From Vitreoscilla sp. (GTDB lineage Bacteria; Pseudomonadota; Gammaproteobacteria; Burkholderiales; Neisseriaceae), in assembly GCA_030150505.1 (NCBI GenBank), contig JASLFS010000037.1, positions 1 to 41,741 on the forward strand: a stretch of DNA of 41,741 nt, in the 5' to 3' direction. How positions within the stretch are numbered: the stretch's first letter is position 1; every line of letters begins with the position of its first letter. This document shows positions 1 through 8,363 of the stretch, in pieces. The notes under the pieces are model-generated. The model was not told where the DNA came from. It ran no database searches and saw nothing but the letters and a program-made list of their open reading frames with translations. The position numbers and the translations under genes were made by a program.

Positions 1-49
1 AGCATAAACGCTCTTAAAATACACTCAATTCAAATAAGGAGCATTCATT

Positions 50-445
50 ATGCGTGGTCATTGCTTATGCCAAGCCATAGAATATGAAGTTGATGCCATT
101 GGAACCATTAAATTTTGCCATTGTCGCACTTGCCAGCTTGCGCAAGGTGCTCCTTATATTGCAGCTGGTGCGGTAAAACGTGAGCAGTTTCGCTGGATAA
201 AAGGACAAGATAAACTTACTCATTATGAATCAAGTCCTGGTAAAAAACGCTTTTTTTGCTCGCAATGTGGCACGCCCCTATTAGCAGATAAAGCAATCTT
301 GCCATATGTATCATTGCGAGTTGTAACTCTTGATAATGACCCTAATCTACGTCCTCAAGAGCACATTTGGACAGAAAATGATTGCCCATGGACACTAGAC
401 AATGAGCAACTGCCTCGTTATTTACAAACCGCACCTTCTACATGA
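50..445 (+). CDS. GFA / CENP-V family zinc-binding protein
   Basis: A 131-residue protein of the glutathione-dependent formaldehyde-activating (GFA/CENP-V) family. The zinc-ligand pattern is complete: C5-x-C7, then C23-x-C25-x2-C28, then C70-x2-C73. Members share a Mss4-like fold. Most bacterial ones have no proven substrate, and the formaldehyde-glutathione activity known for one member should not be assumed here. The start has a good ribosome binding site (AAGGAG about 9 bases upstream). It is followed after 9 bases by the periplasmic cyclophilin gene and probably forms one operon with the two cyclophilins. The family call is secure; the function is unknown. Confidence 0.85.
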   Translation: MRGHCLCQAIEYEVDAIGTIKFCHCRTCQLAQGAPYIAAGAVKREQFRWIKGQDKLTHYESSPGKKRFFCSQCGTPLLADKAILPYVSLRVVTLDNDPNLRPQEHIWTENDCPWTLDNEQLPRYLQTAPST

Positions 446-454
446 GAGAATAAA

Positions 455-1012
455 ATGATCAAAAAATTACTATTAACTACAGGATTATTGGTTTCGCTGT
501 CTACTTACGCCCAAACCATGGCTACCATAGAAACCAATGTTGGTAATATCCAATTACAATTAGAAGATAAAAAAGCACCTGTAACAGTTGAGAATTTTAT
601 CCAATATGCAAAAAGTGGCTTCTATAATGAAACTGTTTTTCACCGAGTTATTGATGGTTTTATGATTCAAGGTGGTGGTTTTACGCCCGATATGGCTCAA
701 AAAAACCCGAAAAAACCCATTAAAAATGAAGCACAAAATGGGTTAAAGAATCAAATTGGTACCATTGCCATGGCAAGAACAATGGATCCTCATTCAGCAA
801 CCAGCCAATTCTTCATCAATGTAGCGAATAACGATAATTTAAATTATCGAGATACATCAATGCAAGGTGCTGGTTATGCCGTTTTTGGACGCGTAACAAG
901 TGGCATGGACATTGTCAATAAAATTGCCAAGGTACCAACACGCAATCAAGGAATGCATCAAAATGTTCCAGTTAAACCTATTGTGATTAAAAGAATCACC
1001 ATTCAAAATTAA
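455..1012 (+). CDS. ppiA: periplasmic cyclophilin-type peptidyl-prolyl isomerase
   Basis: A 185-residue cyclophilin that interconverts cis and trans X-Pro bonds in proteins. The N-terminus is a signal peptide: lysines, a hydrophobic stretch, then a likely cut after STYA near residue 19, so the enzyme should work in the periplasm. The core carries VFHRVIDGFMIQGGG with the catalytic Arg, and SATSQFFINV, as in bacterial PpiA/PpiB. It lies between the GFA gene and a second, cytoplasmic cyclophilin 16 bases downstream. The two cyclophilins are clearly similar along their length, which suggests an old tandem duplication with one copy gaining an export signal. Symbol assigned by family and location signal. 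Confidence 0.9.
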   Translation: MIKKLLLTTGLLVSLSTYAQTMATIETNVGNIQLQLEDKKAPVTVENFIQYAKSGFYNETVFHRVIDGFMIQGGGFTPDMAQKNPKKPIKNEAQNGLKNQIGTIAMARTMDPHSATSQFFINVANNDNLNYRDTSMQGAGYAVFGRVTSGMDIVNKIAKVPTRNQGMHQNVPVKPIVIKRITIQN

Positions 1013-1028
1013 TTTAAAAGGAAATTAA

Positions 1029-1520
1029 ATGATTAAATTACACACAAATTTTGGCGTTATCGGCATTGAATTAGATCATGAAAAAGCACCAAAAACAGCT
1101 GCTAACTTTGAAACTTACGTCAAAGAAGGCTTTTACGATGGTACTATTTTCCACCGTATTATTGATGGTTTCATGGTGCAAGGTGGTGGTTTTGATCAAG
1201 AAATGAACCAAAAACCAACTCATGAGCCAATCGAAAATGAAGCAGCTAATGGCTTGAAAAATGACAAGTACACAATTGCAATGGCTCGTACAATGCAACC
1301 TCATTCTGCAAGTAGCCAGTTCTTCATTAACGTAACAGACAATGATTTCTTGAACTTCCGTTCTCCAGATGCCAATGGTTTTGGCTACTGTGTATTTGGT
1401 AAAGTCGTTGAAGGTCAAAATATTGTTGATGAAATCAAAAATGTTAAGACAGGTCGCCACGGTCCTCACCAAGATGTTCCTGTAGAAAATGTTGTGATTA
1501 CAAAAGCAGAAATTGCATAA
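1029..1520 (+). CDS. ppiB: cytoplasmic cyclophilin-type peptidyl-prolyl isomerase
   Basis: A 163-residue cyclophilin without signal peptide, of the size of E. coli PpiB (164). It shows IFHRIIDGFMVQGGG with the catalytic Arg and SASSQFFINV. It should act on X-Pro bonds of cytoplasmic proteins. AAGGAAATTAAATG gives a ribosome binding site. It is the last gene of the GFA-ppiA-ppiB unit and is followed by an intrinsic terminator. Confidence 0.93.
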   Translation: MIKLHTNFGVIGIELDHEKAPKTAANFETYVKEGFYDGTIFHRIIDGFMVQGGGFDQEMNQKPTHEPIENEAANGLKNDKYTIAMARTMQPHSASSQFFINVTDNDFLNFRSPDANGFGYCVFGKVVEGQNIVDEIKNVKTGRHGPHQDVPVENVVITKAEIA

Positions 1521-1538
1521 ATTACGAAGAAAATTTAA

Positions 1539-1567
1539 AAGCTACGCTCTTTTGCGTAGCTTTTTTT
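1539..1567 (+). terminator. intrinsic terminator after ppiB
   Basis: Stem AAGCTACGC (1539-1547) with GCGTAGCTT (1554-1562), a 6-base loop, and a seven-T run. It ends the GFA-ppiA-ppiB unit. Confidence 0.92.
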
Positions 1568-1657
1568 GTGTTTGAATATATATTGAGTATTTTTAACAAC
1601 ATGGCAAAAAACGCTTTTTCCGCAAAGGAATCAGTGTCGTTAGATTAAATTAAATAA

Positions 1658-1685
1658 TTGTCATCACAATTCACATTACTATAAA
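1658..1685 (+). promoter_or_regulatory. candidate sigma70 promoter of the lipoprotein gene
   Basis: TTGTCA (1658-1663), a 16-base spacer, and TATAAA (1680-1685), about 90 bases before the lipoprotein start. Found by eye in an AT-rich stretch, so only moderately sure. Confidence 0.4.
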
Positions 1686-1772
1686 AATCATCAATATAAC
1701 TTTAATGAATAATCCTTTATACTACTGGATTCAATAATTATAGTTTTTCAATTTAAATTAAAGAGACAATAT

Positions 1773-2213
1773 ATGAAAAAAATTCTAATGAGTAGTCTAC
1801 TGGCTATATTGCTAACTGCATGCGGTGGAGAAGAGAAAACAAATACAGCAGCTACTGCGGCTCCGGCAAGCACACAAATAAAAGCTTCAGAAACTGATTT
1901 AGCGCAGTTAGATGCTGAGCTAGAACAAATGAACAAAAGCACTCCAATCAATATGGGCACAATAACTTTGGACCATGTTGATAGAAAAGATAACTTACTA
2001 AGCTATCAATTCACAATTACAGATAAAAATGTGACTGCAGAAAGCTTTTCTGAAAAAATTAATAATGGTGAAATTCTACAACAAGGTTGTGCTTCTATTC
2101 AACAAATCGTAGAAAAAGGCATTGATGTAAACTATATTTACAGTTTCTCAGATGGCAGTAAAAAAGAAGTTTTCTTATCAGAAGCAGAATGCGCTAAGTT
2201 AACAGCAAACTAA
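1773..2213 (+). CDS. small lipoprotein of unknown function
   Basis: A 146-residue predicted lipoprotein. MKK, a hydrophobic segment and the lipobox LLTAC put the lipid-bearing cysteine at residue 17. A low-complexity Ala/Thr linker (about 20-40) follows, then a folded-looking domain of about 90 residues. That domain has two cysteines (C106 and C140) that could form a disulfide, and a repeated hydrophobic/charged pattern suggesting beta strands. The residue after the lipidated Cys is Gly, so there is no Asp+2 inner-membrane retention signal and outer-membrane sorting is likely. I do not recognise the domain. It is a single-gene unit between two terminators. Confidence 0.8.
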   Translation: MKKILMSSLLAILLTACGGEEKTNTAATAAPASTQIKASETDLAQLDAELEQMNKSTPINMGTITLDHVDRKDNLLSYQFTITDKNVTAESFSEKINNGEILQQGCASIQQIVEKGIDVNYIYSFSDGSKKEVFLSEAECAKLTAN

Positions 2214-2233
2214 TGTGCAAATGAAGATATATT

Positions 2234-2267
2234 AAAAATAGGGCTTTTTATAAAGCCCTATTTTTTT
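2234..2267. terminator. bidirectional terminator between the lipoprotein gene and brnQ
   Basis: A 13-bp stem, AAAATAGGGCTTT (2235-2247) with AAAGCCCTATTTT (2252-2264), loop TTAT, with A-run and T-run on opposite sides. It serves the two convergent genes and overlaps the last codons of brnQ. Confidence 0.9.
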
Positions 2268-3642
2268 ATACATCAATTATAAATTTTACTTTTTTAATGG
2301 CTATTATTTTATCAACCATGAAAGCCATACAAAATGTTAGTAAAACAGGTAGCACCCACCCTATTTTCAAATGCATACCCCATAAAGCATTCATAGCATG
2401 GGGAATTAAATGCTCATAACCAGCAACATTTAACCCATCGGCAATACCAAATATGAAAGCAACAAACATTGTCGGAACAAAAACCATGCTTTGTTGATTC
2501 CAAAATCCATTAAAAATAGATAATACGATTAAAGTAATGGCCAATGGGTATAAACCAATCAAAATAGGAATAGAAAGTTTGAGTAGCAATGTTAACCCAA
2601 CATTTGAAACCAGCCAGCTAAATAATGTCAAAAATATCACGATAGTACGGTAATTTAACTTTGTAACGGTGCTAAAAAATTCCCCACAAGCCGTTAATAA
2701 ACCAACTGCCGTTGTTAAACAAGCTAAGATAATAATTAACATTAACAATATACTGCCTGCATTGCCAAAAGTATGCTGAACGTAAATAGCCAGAATTTGT
2801 CCGCCATTAGCAGCATGTTCAGCAATAGCAAAACTACCTGCTCCTAAGTAAATCTGAGCCAGATACACCATTGATAATCCTACTGTAGCAATCATGCCAG
2901 CCAAAATGGCATAACGAGTGATGAGTTGATTATCAGTAATGCCTTTACTCCGAATAGCATTGGTAATAACCAAACCAAAAACCAGTGCGGCTAAAGCGTC
3001 CATGGTCAGGTAACCATCCAAAAAACCTGTAACAAATGGCATTTTTTGGTATTTATCATGAACTGGACCCATGGCACCTGCTGGTAATAATATGGCACTA
3101 ATGCCTAAAACCACCAAACCAAATAACAAGATAGGGGTTAAAAATTTACCCAAGCGATCAATAATTTTACTGGGTGTTAATACCAAATAAAGCACAACGC
3201 CAAAATAACAAACAGAGTAAATTAAAAGAGTAATTTTATTTACTTGCATCAAACAGTTCGTAGTAGCTAAACAAGCATCATTAACATAAGGAAAATATCT
3301 AAAAAATGGTGTTAATCCAATTTCAAATGATACGGCTGCTGTTCTAGGTGTTGCAAATAAAGGACCGATGGCCAAGTAAACAGCGATTGTCATGACTAAA
3401 CCAGCTATTTTGCCAATGGGTGATGTTAACTGAGTCATACCACCACCTACCCTAGCTAATGCAACCACAGCCATTAATGGCAAGCTAACGGCGCTCATTA
3501 AAAAACCAATTGATGCTAACCAAGCAGAAGAACCTGCTTTCATACCAATTTCGGCGGGTACAATAATATTCCCAGCCCCTAAAAACAAGGCAAAAGTCAT
3601 AAATCCTAATGCCAATATTTCAAACGAATTCAATTTTTTCAT
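2266..3642 (-). CDS. brnQ: branched-chain amino acid:cation symporter BrnQ
   Basis: An LIVCS-family carrier of about 458 residues with about 12 membrane segments that imports leucine, isoleucine and valine with Na+ or H+ across the inner membrane. Landmarks match E. coli BrnQ: LGFMTFALFLGAGNIIVP at the start, then AVALARVGGG, GPLFATPRTAAVSFEIG and DGYLTMDALAALVFG. The start at 3642 (MKKLNSF) fits the family N-terminus. An in-frame ATG at 3669 has AAGGGA in front but only three bases of spacing, so it is the less likely alternative. Single-gene unit sharing a terminator with the upstream lipoprotein gene. Confidence 0.93.
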   Translation of the reverse strand: MKKLNSFEILALGFMTFALFLGAGNIIVPAEIGMKAGSSAWLASIGFLMSAVSLPLMAVVALARVGGGMTQLTSPIGKIAGLVMTIAVYLAIGPLFATPRTAAVSFEIGLTPFFRYFPYVNDACLATTNCLMQVNKITLLIYSVCYFGVVLYLVLTPSKIIDRLGKFLTPILLFGLVVLGISAILLPAGAMGPVHDKYQKMPFVTGFLDGYLTMDALAALVFGLVITNAIRSKGITDNQLITRYAILAGMIATVGLSMVYLAQIYLGAGSFAIAEHAANGGQILAIYVQHTFGNAGSILLMLIIILACLTTAVGLLTACGEFFSTVTKLNYRTIVIFLTLFSWLVSNVGLTLLLKLSIPILIGLYPLAITLIVLSIFNGFWNQQSMVFVPTMFVAFIFGIADGLNVAGYEHLIPHAMNALWGMHLKIGWVLPVLLTFCMAFMVDKIIAIKKVKFIIDV

Positions 3643-3773
3643 ATCATTTTCAAACCTATCAGGCAGCATTATCCCTTGGTCAGAAAACCAATAATATTCA
3701 ATAGCTGCGCTGCTACAATAAAATAAACATATTTTGAGAGTTTTACTTGGCTTGAGTAAATCGTGCCAAATTT

Positions 3774-3796
3774 AAAAAGGTTCGCTGATAGGCGAA
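3774..3796 (-). terminator. possible terminator downstream of the distal tRNA-Thr
   Basis: Read on the minus strand: TTCGC, a 6-base loop, GCGAA, then CC and five T. The stem is only 5 bp and lies about 75 bases beyond the tRNA, so it is a weak candidate. Confidence 0.35.
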
Positions 3797-3871
3797 ATGA
3801 TATTAGGAATGAGAATACGCTCACTGGATAAGTGCTAGAAACTGGAAACCTAATAATTTTTGGTATTTAAA

Positions 3872-3947
3872 TGGTGCCGGCACCAAGAGTCGAACTCGGG
3901 ACCTTCTGATTACAAGTCAGCTGCTCTACCAACTGAGCTATGCCGGC
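3872..3947 (-). tRNA. tRNA-Thr(TGT), copy 1
   Basis: 76 nt with encoded CCA. Acceptor GCCGGCA/TGCCGGC, D stem GCTC/GAGC, anticodon loop CTTGTAA (anticodon TGT, reading ACA), T loop TTCGACT. Base 27/43 is a G-A mismatch. It is identical over all 76 bases to the copy at 4071-4146. Confidence 0.97.
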
Positions 3948-3960
3948 ATTTAGGAGGCGA

Positions 3961-3989
3961 ATTATGCCAAAAAATATTTTATCTGGCAA
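3961..3989 (-). promoter_or_regulatory. promoter of tRNA-Thr copy 1
   Basis: On the minus strand TTGCCA (3984-3989), a 17-base spacer and CATAAT (3961-3966), ending 13 bases before the tRNA. The same hexamers and spacing precede the other copy, while the spacer sequences have diverged. Confidence 0.8.
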
Positions 3990-4036
3990 GTAAAAATTAA
4001 ACAATTTGTCCAATTTTTTTATTTCGCTTTTGAAAT

Positions 4037-4061
4037 AAAAAAGCCTTAAGTGACTTAAGAC
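4037..4061 (-). terminator. terminator of tRNA-Thr copy 2
   Basis: On the minus strand GTCTTAAG, loop TCA, CTTAAGGC, then six T. The 8-bp stem begins about 10 bases after the CCA of the copy at 4071-4146, so the two tRNA genes are separately terminated. Confidence 0.8.
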
Positions 4062-4070
4062 TAAATTTAG

Positions 4071-4146
4071 TGGTGCCGGCACCAAGAGTCGAACTCGGGA
4101 CCTTCTGATTACAAGTCAGCTGCTCTACCAACTGAGCTATGCCGGC
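4071..4146 (-). tRNA. tRNA-Thr(TGT), copy 2
   Basis: 76 nt with CCA encoded, anticodon TGT in loop CTTGTAA; base-for-base identical to the copy at 3872-3947 and separated from it by 123 bases. The copies sit in two complete promoter-tRNA units rather than one transcript. Confidence 0.97.
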
Positions 4147-4162
4147 ATCTCTAAGAAAACGA

Positions 4163-4191
4163 ATTATGCCAACGAACAAGAGTTTTGGCAA
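4163..4191 (-). promoter_or_regulatory. promoter of tRNA-Thr copy 2
   Basis: On the minus strand TTGCCA (4186-4191), a 17-base spacer and CATAAT (4163-4168). Same boxes and spacing as at copy 1. Confidence 0.8.
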
Positions 4192-4339
4192 GTACTTTCT
4201 CAAAAATATTTCAAAAAAAGCATTATATTTTTGTTTTCAAAATAAATAATTTTTTGTTTTACATTTTCAAATGAGCCATTAAAATAAATTACGGTGTCGA
4301 TATCATCATTAAAAATATTAAAATAACAAAGGAGAAGCA

Positions 4340-6232
4340 ATGAGTGCCTTATGCAGCGTCGCAATTTTATCGAAAGATGGCCATAGCAGTCTAAAAAATC
4401 AAATGCATATTGCGGATCCAATGATGCTGGTTTTTGAAAACTATGCGTTTGAAGAATGGCAAGATGCCTTACATGACCCAAGAATCCAAGCTTTTGTATT
4501 GGATGTTCCTCATCTGACTCTCAAGCAACTACAAACTTTTAACCAAGCCTATCAAACCCAATGGCGTGCGGAAGTCGATGTTTTTTATTGGGAGGCCAAT
4601 GCTAAATGGCATGATAAATTTGCACATTGGCATTTAATTCAACATCACTACAAAGATCATCAAAATCTTATTAGTGCTGTGAGCCAACACATCCAACATC
4701 AAGCAGCCACGCCTTTTTATTCTGCTTTAAAAGAATATGTATCTCAAAATGCAGATTCTTGGCACACACCAGGCCATTCAAATGGGGACTCATTAAGACA
4801 AAGTGCTTGGGGCAGTGATTTTTATCACTTCGTTGGGCAAAGTATGTGGCAGGCGGATTTATCAGTATCGGTGCAAAGCTTAGATTCTTTATTGCATCCG
4901 GAAGGGGTTATTGCTCAAGCACAAAACTTAGCGGCTGAAGCATTTGGTGCAAAACATACTTACTTTGCAACCAATGGCTCATCAACGGCTAATAAGGTTA
5001 TTTTACAAAGTTTATTGCGCCCTGGTGACACTTTGCTATTAGATAGAAACTGCCATAAGTCAGTGCATCATGGTGTTATTTTATCGGGTGCCAATCCGAT
5101 TTATTTAGATAGTTCTATTAATGAAAGCTTGGGATTATTTGCGCCCGTTCCATTGACAGCTATCCTTAATGCCATCAATGAACATCCTCAAGCAACTGCA
5201 ATTATTCTAACAAGCAGTACATATGATGGCCTTTGCTATGACCTAAAATCCATTATTCATGCCGCACATCAAAAAGGCATTAAAGTGATTATCGACGAAG
5301 CTTGGTATGGCTTTGCTCGCTTCCACCCTACTTTTCGCCCAACAGCATTGGAGCTTGGTGCTGATTATGTTACACAAAGTACTCACAAAACCATGTCCGC
5401 GTTTTCTCAAGCGAGTATGGTTCATGTCAATGATCCTGAACACAATGCTCATTTATTGCGTGAAACCTTTAATATGCATGCATCAACGAGCCCTCAATAC
5501 AGCATATTGGCCAGTTTAGATGTCGCTCGACAACAAATGAGCATGGAAGGCTTTGGTCTTCTATCAAGGGCTTTGGAACTAACACAATTTTTACGTGACA
5601 AAATTAATAAAATGCGTGTTTTCAAAGTGCTTGAATTGGCAGATTTACTTCCTGATAGCCTTAAAGATGATGGTATTCGACAAGATCCAACCAAAATAAC
5701 AATTGATACACGAGGCACAGGACTTTCAGGCAGCCTGATTCAACAAATACTATTTGATCGCTTTCACATTCAAGTCGAAAAATCGACATTTGCGACTATT
5801 AGTACTTTGGTAACCATTGGTACCACACCAGAAAAAACCATGCGCTTGATTCATGCCCTAGAAACGCTATCGCAAGAAACGCCCAATCGTAAAAAACGCA
5901 TTAATCAGCCCGATTTAACCATTCCTCATTTTAGTCACTTAGCTTGCTTACCAAGAGATGCTTTTTATTCTGTTGGCAATAGTTTACCTATCCTTAAAGG
6001 TAAAAAGCCCAATACTTCCCTCATTAATAAAATTTGTGCGGATCAAATTGTTCCTTATCCTCCCGGCATTCCTGTTCTCGTGCCAGGGCAAGTGATTGAC
6101 GAGTCCATTTTAAAATACTTATCCGACCTGCTAACAGGCAAAGATAATATCGAAATTCATGGCTTAATTCATGAAGATAATCAGCTTTGCTTAAGAGTAC
6201 TCAGCCAAAATGATATCGAAAAACTGAAATAA
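4340..6232 (+). CDS. Orn/Lys/Arg-type PLP-dependent amino acid decarboxylase
   Basis: A 630-residue fold-type I decarboxylase of the ornithine/lysine/arginine group, turning a basic amino acid into a diamine or agmatine plus CO2. Visible landmarks: HTPGH at 142-146, the PLP-pyridine Asp in IIDEAWYG (D319) and the PLP Schiff-base lysine in STHKT (K350). The N-terminal 130 residues resemble the short response-regulator-like wing domain of the family. It is shorter than E. coli AdiA or CadA (over 700). The substrate cannot be told from sequence, and no antiporter gene lies beside it, so acid resistance is not implied by context. Start has AAAGGAGAAGCA just before ATG. An exact DNA uptake sequence lies inside the gene. 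Confidence 0.88.
   Translation: MSALCSVAILSKDGHSSLKNQMHIADPMMLVFENYAFEEWQDALHDPRIQAFVLDVPHLTLKQLQTFNQAYQTQWRAEVDVFYWEANAKWHDKFAHWHLIQHHYKDHQNLISAVSQHIQHQAATPFYSALKEYVSQNADSWHTPGHSNGDSLRQSAWGSDFYHFVGQSMWQADLSVSVQSLDSLLHPEGVIAQAQNLAAEAFGAKHTYFATNGSSTANKVILQSLLRPGDTLLLDRNCHKSVHHGVILSGANPIYLDSSINESLGLFAPVPLTAILNAINEHPQATAIILTSSTYDGLCYDLKSIIHAAHQKGIKVIIDEAWYGFARFHPTFRPTALELGADYVTQSTHKTMSAFSQASMVHVNDPEHNAHLLRETFNMHASTSPQYSILASLDVARQQMSMEGFGLLSRALELTQFLRDKINKMRVFKVLELADLLPDSLKDDGIRQDPTKITIDTRGTGLSGSLIQQILFDRFHIQVEKSTFATISTLVTIGTTPEKTMRLIHALETLSQETPNRKKRINQPDLTIPHFSHLACLPRDAFYSVGNSLPILKGKKPNTSLINKICADQIVPYPPGIPVLVPGQVIDESILKYLSDLLTGKDNIEIHGLIHEDNQLCLRVLSQNDIEKLK
5725..5736 (+). repeat. DNA uptake sequence (AG-simDUS dialect)
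   Basis: Exact TTCAGGCAGCCT, reverse complement of AGGCTGCCTGAA. Inside the decarboxylase gene. Confidence 0.7.
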
Positions 6233-6247
6233 TCTGATTTCTGATAC

Positions 6248-6286
6248 AAATACCACCATTAAAATCAATTTCAATGGTGGTATTTT
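6248..6286 (+). terminator. terminator after the decarboxylase gene
   Basis: A 13-bp perfect stem, AAATACCACCATT (6248-6260) with AATGGTGGTATTT (6273-6285), ending in four T. Confidence 0.85.
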
Positions 6287-6313
6287 GCTTATCCCTTTTA
6301 TCAAGACTACAAT
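6285..6313 (+). promoter_or_regulatory. promoter of rlhA
   Basis: TTGCTT (6285-6290), a 17-base spacer, TACAAT (6308-6313). It starts directly at the preceding terminator and would give a 5' leader of only about 27 bases. Confidence 0.6.
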
Positions 6314-6346
6314 ACTGTCCTAACGATTTAATCCATATCAAAAAAT

Positions 6347-8311
6347 ATGTCACTACCTACACATCATTTAGAATTACTAAGCCCTGCAAGAGATGCTGAG
6401 ATTGCCAAAGAGGCGATTTTACATGGTGCAGATGCAGTTTATATTGGCGGCCCAAGTTTTGGCGCTCGCCACAATGCCAATAATGAATTAAAAGAATTAG
6501 CGGATTTGGTGCAATTTGCACATTTATTTCATGCCCGAGTATTCGTTACCCTCAATACCATTTTGCATGATAATGAACTTGAACCTGCTCGTGAGCTGAT
6601 TATTGATTTATATGAAATTGGTGTAGATGCCCTTATCATTCAAGACATGGGCATTTTAGAATTGGATATTCCGCCCATTGAAATTCATGCCAGCACACAA
6701 ACCGATATTCGCACCGTTGAAAAAGCCAAATTCTTATCAGAAGCAGGTTTTTCACAATTGGTTTTAGCACGTGAATTAAATCTTCAAGAAATCAAAGCCA
6801 TTAGTGATAACGTTGATGCCAGTATTGAGTTTTTCATTCACGGTGCACTGTGCGTGGCTTTTTCTGGTCAATGTTATATTTCGCATGCGGACACAGGCCG
6901 CAGTGCAAATCGTGGCGACTGTTCACAAGCCTGTCGCCTACCATATACATTAACGGATGATCAAGGGCGAGTTGTGGCTTATGATAAGCATTTATTGTCC
7001 ATGAAAGATAATAATCAAAGTACCAATCTAGAAGCTTTGGTTGATGCCGGCGTGCGCTCCTTTAAAATTGAAGGACGCTATAAAGACATGGGTTATGTAA
7101 AAAACATTACCTCATTTTACCGCCAAGAGTTTGATAAAATTTTAGAAAAAAGACCAGAACTGGCCAGAGCTTCCAGTGGCTTAACTGAACATTTCTTTAT
7201 CCCCAATCCAGATAAAACTTTCCACCGCGGCAGTACTGATTATTTTGTTAATGACCGTAAAACTGATATTGGCGCTTTTGATTCTCCTAAATTTGTTGGC
7301 TTGCCAATTGGACGCATTCAAACCGTTGCCAAAGATCATTTGGTTATTCAAGCAGATGAAGAATTGCATAACGGCGATGGGCTCAATGTTCTCATCAAGC
7401 GTGACATTGTTGGTTTTAGAGCCAATACCATCAAACCTTTACAAGACAATTTGTATCAAGTATTTCCAAATGAAATGCCGCCCGAATTACAAAAAATTCG
7501 TCCTGAGCAAGTTTTAAATCGAAATCTAGATCATCATTGGCAACAAGCCTTGCTAAAAACATCCAGCGCTAGAAAAATAAAACTGGATTGGTTTGCTGAT
7601 ATTCATGAGCAAGGTTTACAGTTAACCGCCATGAGTGAAGAAGGTATTTCTGTTAGCAAAAACCTAAATGGATCGTTTGAACAAGCAAAAAATATTGACC
7701 GTGCGAAAGAAGGTTTAATTGATGCTTTAAATAAATTGGGTCAGACCATTTATTTTGCTGATCATATTTCCATTCCTGACAATTTTGATTTATTTATTCC
7801 AAACTCACAATTAAATCAAATTCGTCGAGAAATGATTGAAGAGCTTACACAGGCTCGACTACAAGCTTATGTTCGTGGCTATCGCAAAGCTGAAACCACT
7901 CCTCCGCCAATCTACCCAGAAGAACACTTAACGTTTCTTGCCAATGTTTATAATCAAAAAGCACGTGATTTTTATCAAAAACATGGCGTTGCTTTAATTG
8001 ATTCTGCATATGAAGCACATGAGGAAACTGGTGAGGTACCGGTCATGATTACCAAACATTGTTTGCGTTTTGCATTCAATTTATGCCCAAAACAAGCAAA
8101 AGGCGTTCAAGGTGTTCGAACGAAGGTTACGCCGATGCAATTGCATCATAATAATGAAGTTCTAACACTGAAATTTGATTGTAAACCGTGTGAAATGCAT
8201 GTTATTGGCAAAATAAAACCGCATATATTAAAGATGCCATTAGCAGGAAGTGTCGTTGGCAGTATCAGCGTTGATGATTTGAAAAAAACCATTACCCGCG
8301 CGCCCCATTAA
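6347..8311 (+). CDS. rlhA: 23S rRNA 5-hydroxycytidine C2501 synthase (U32 family)
   Basis: A 654-residue U32-family protein matching E. coli RlhA (YdcP) in length and nearly throughout in sequence. Landmarks are LELLSPARDAEIAKEAILHG near the start, the cysteine-rich block GALC...GQCYISH...GDCSQACRLPY, and the C-terminal MITKHCLRFAFNLCPKQAKG and FDCKPCEMHVIGKIK. RlhA hydroxylates C2501 of 23S rRNA, using prephenate-linked chemistry in E. coli. The shorter paralogue TrhP (about 450 residues), which modifies tRNA, is excluded by length. No Shine-Dalgarno sequence is visible before the ATG. Single-gene unit. Confidence 0.93.
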   Translation: MSLPTHHLELLSPARDAEIAKEAILHGADAVYIGGPSFGARHNANNELKELADLVQFAHLFHARVFVTLNTILHDNELEPARELIIDLYEIGVDALIIQDMGILELDIPPIEIHASTQTDIRTVEKAKFLSEAGFSQLVLARELNLQEIKAISDNVDASIEFFIHGALCVAFSGQCYISHADTGRSANRGDCSQACRLPYTLTDDQGRVVAYDKHLLSMKDNNQSTNLEALVDAGVRSFKIEGRYKDMGYVKNITSFYRQEFDKILEKRPELARASSGLTEHFFIPNPDKTFHRGSTDYFVNDRKTDIGAFDSPKFVGLPIGRIQTVAKDHLVIQADEELHNGDGLNVLIKRDIVGFRANTIKPLQDNLYQVFPNEMPPELQKIRPEQVLNRNLDHHWQQALLKTSSARKIKLDWFADIHEQGLQLTAMSEEGISVSKNLNGSFEQAKNIDRAKEGLIDALNKLGQTIYFADHISIPDNFDLFIPNSQLNQIRREMIEELTQARLQAYVRGYRKAETTPPPIYPEEHLTFLANVYNQKARDFYQKHGVALIDSAYEAHEETGEVPVMITKHCLRFAFNLCPKQAKGVQGVRTKVTPMQLHHNNEVLTLKFDCKPCEMHVIGKIKPHILKMPLAGSVVGSISVDDLKKTITRAPH

Positions 8312-8325
8312 AAAGTACTTTTAAT

Positions 8326-8363
8326 AACAAGATAAGCCCGTTTAAAAACGGGCTTATCTTGTT
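8326..8363. terminator. 15-bp perfect inverted repeat after rlhA, probable terminator
   Basis: AACAAGATAAGCCCG (8326-8340) with its exact complement (8349-8363) and an 8-base A/T loop. No T run follows on either strand, unlike nearly every other terminator here, so it may be a terminator of another kind or an mRNA 3'-end stabiliser. Confidence 0.6.

Noticed and set aside
1071..1472. A 133-codon open frame opposite ppiB
   Set aside because: Complementary-strand shadow of a well-conserved cyclophilin gene, with no ribosome binding site or family features.
3659..3670. TCAGGCAGCAT as a further uptake sequence
   Set aside because: Only 10 of 12 bases match, so I did not count it; the same holds for CCAGGCAGCCA near 15355.
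3867..4203. Open reading frames on the minus strand with the peptide AGIAQLVEQLTCNQKVPS
   Set aside because: This peptide is the translation of the tRNA-Thr genes themselves; the frames are not coding.
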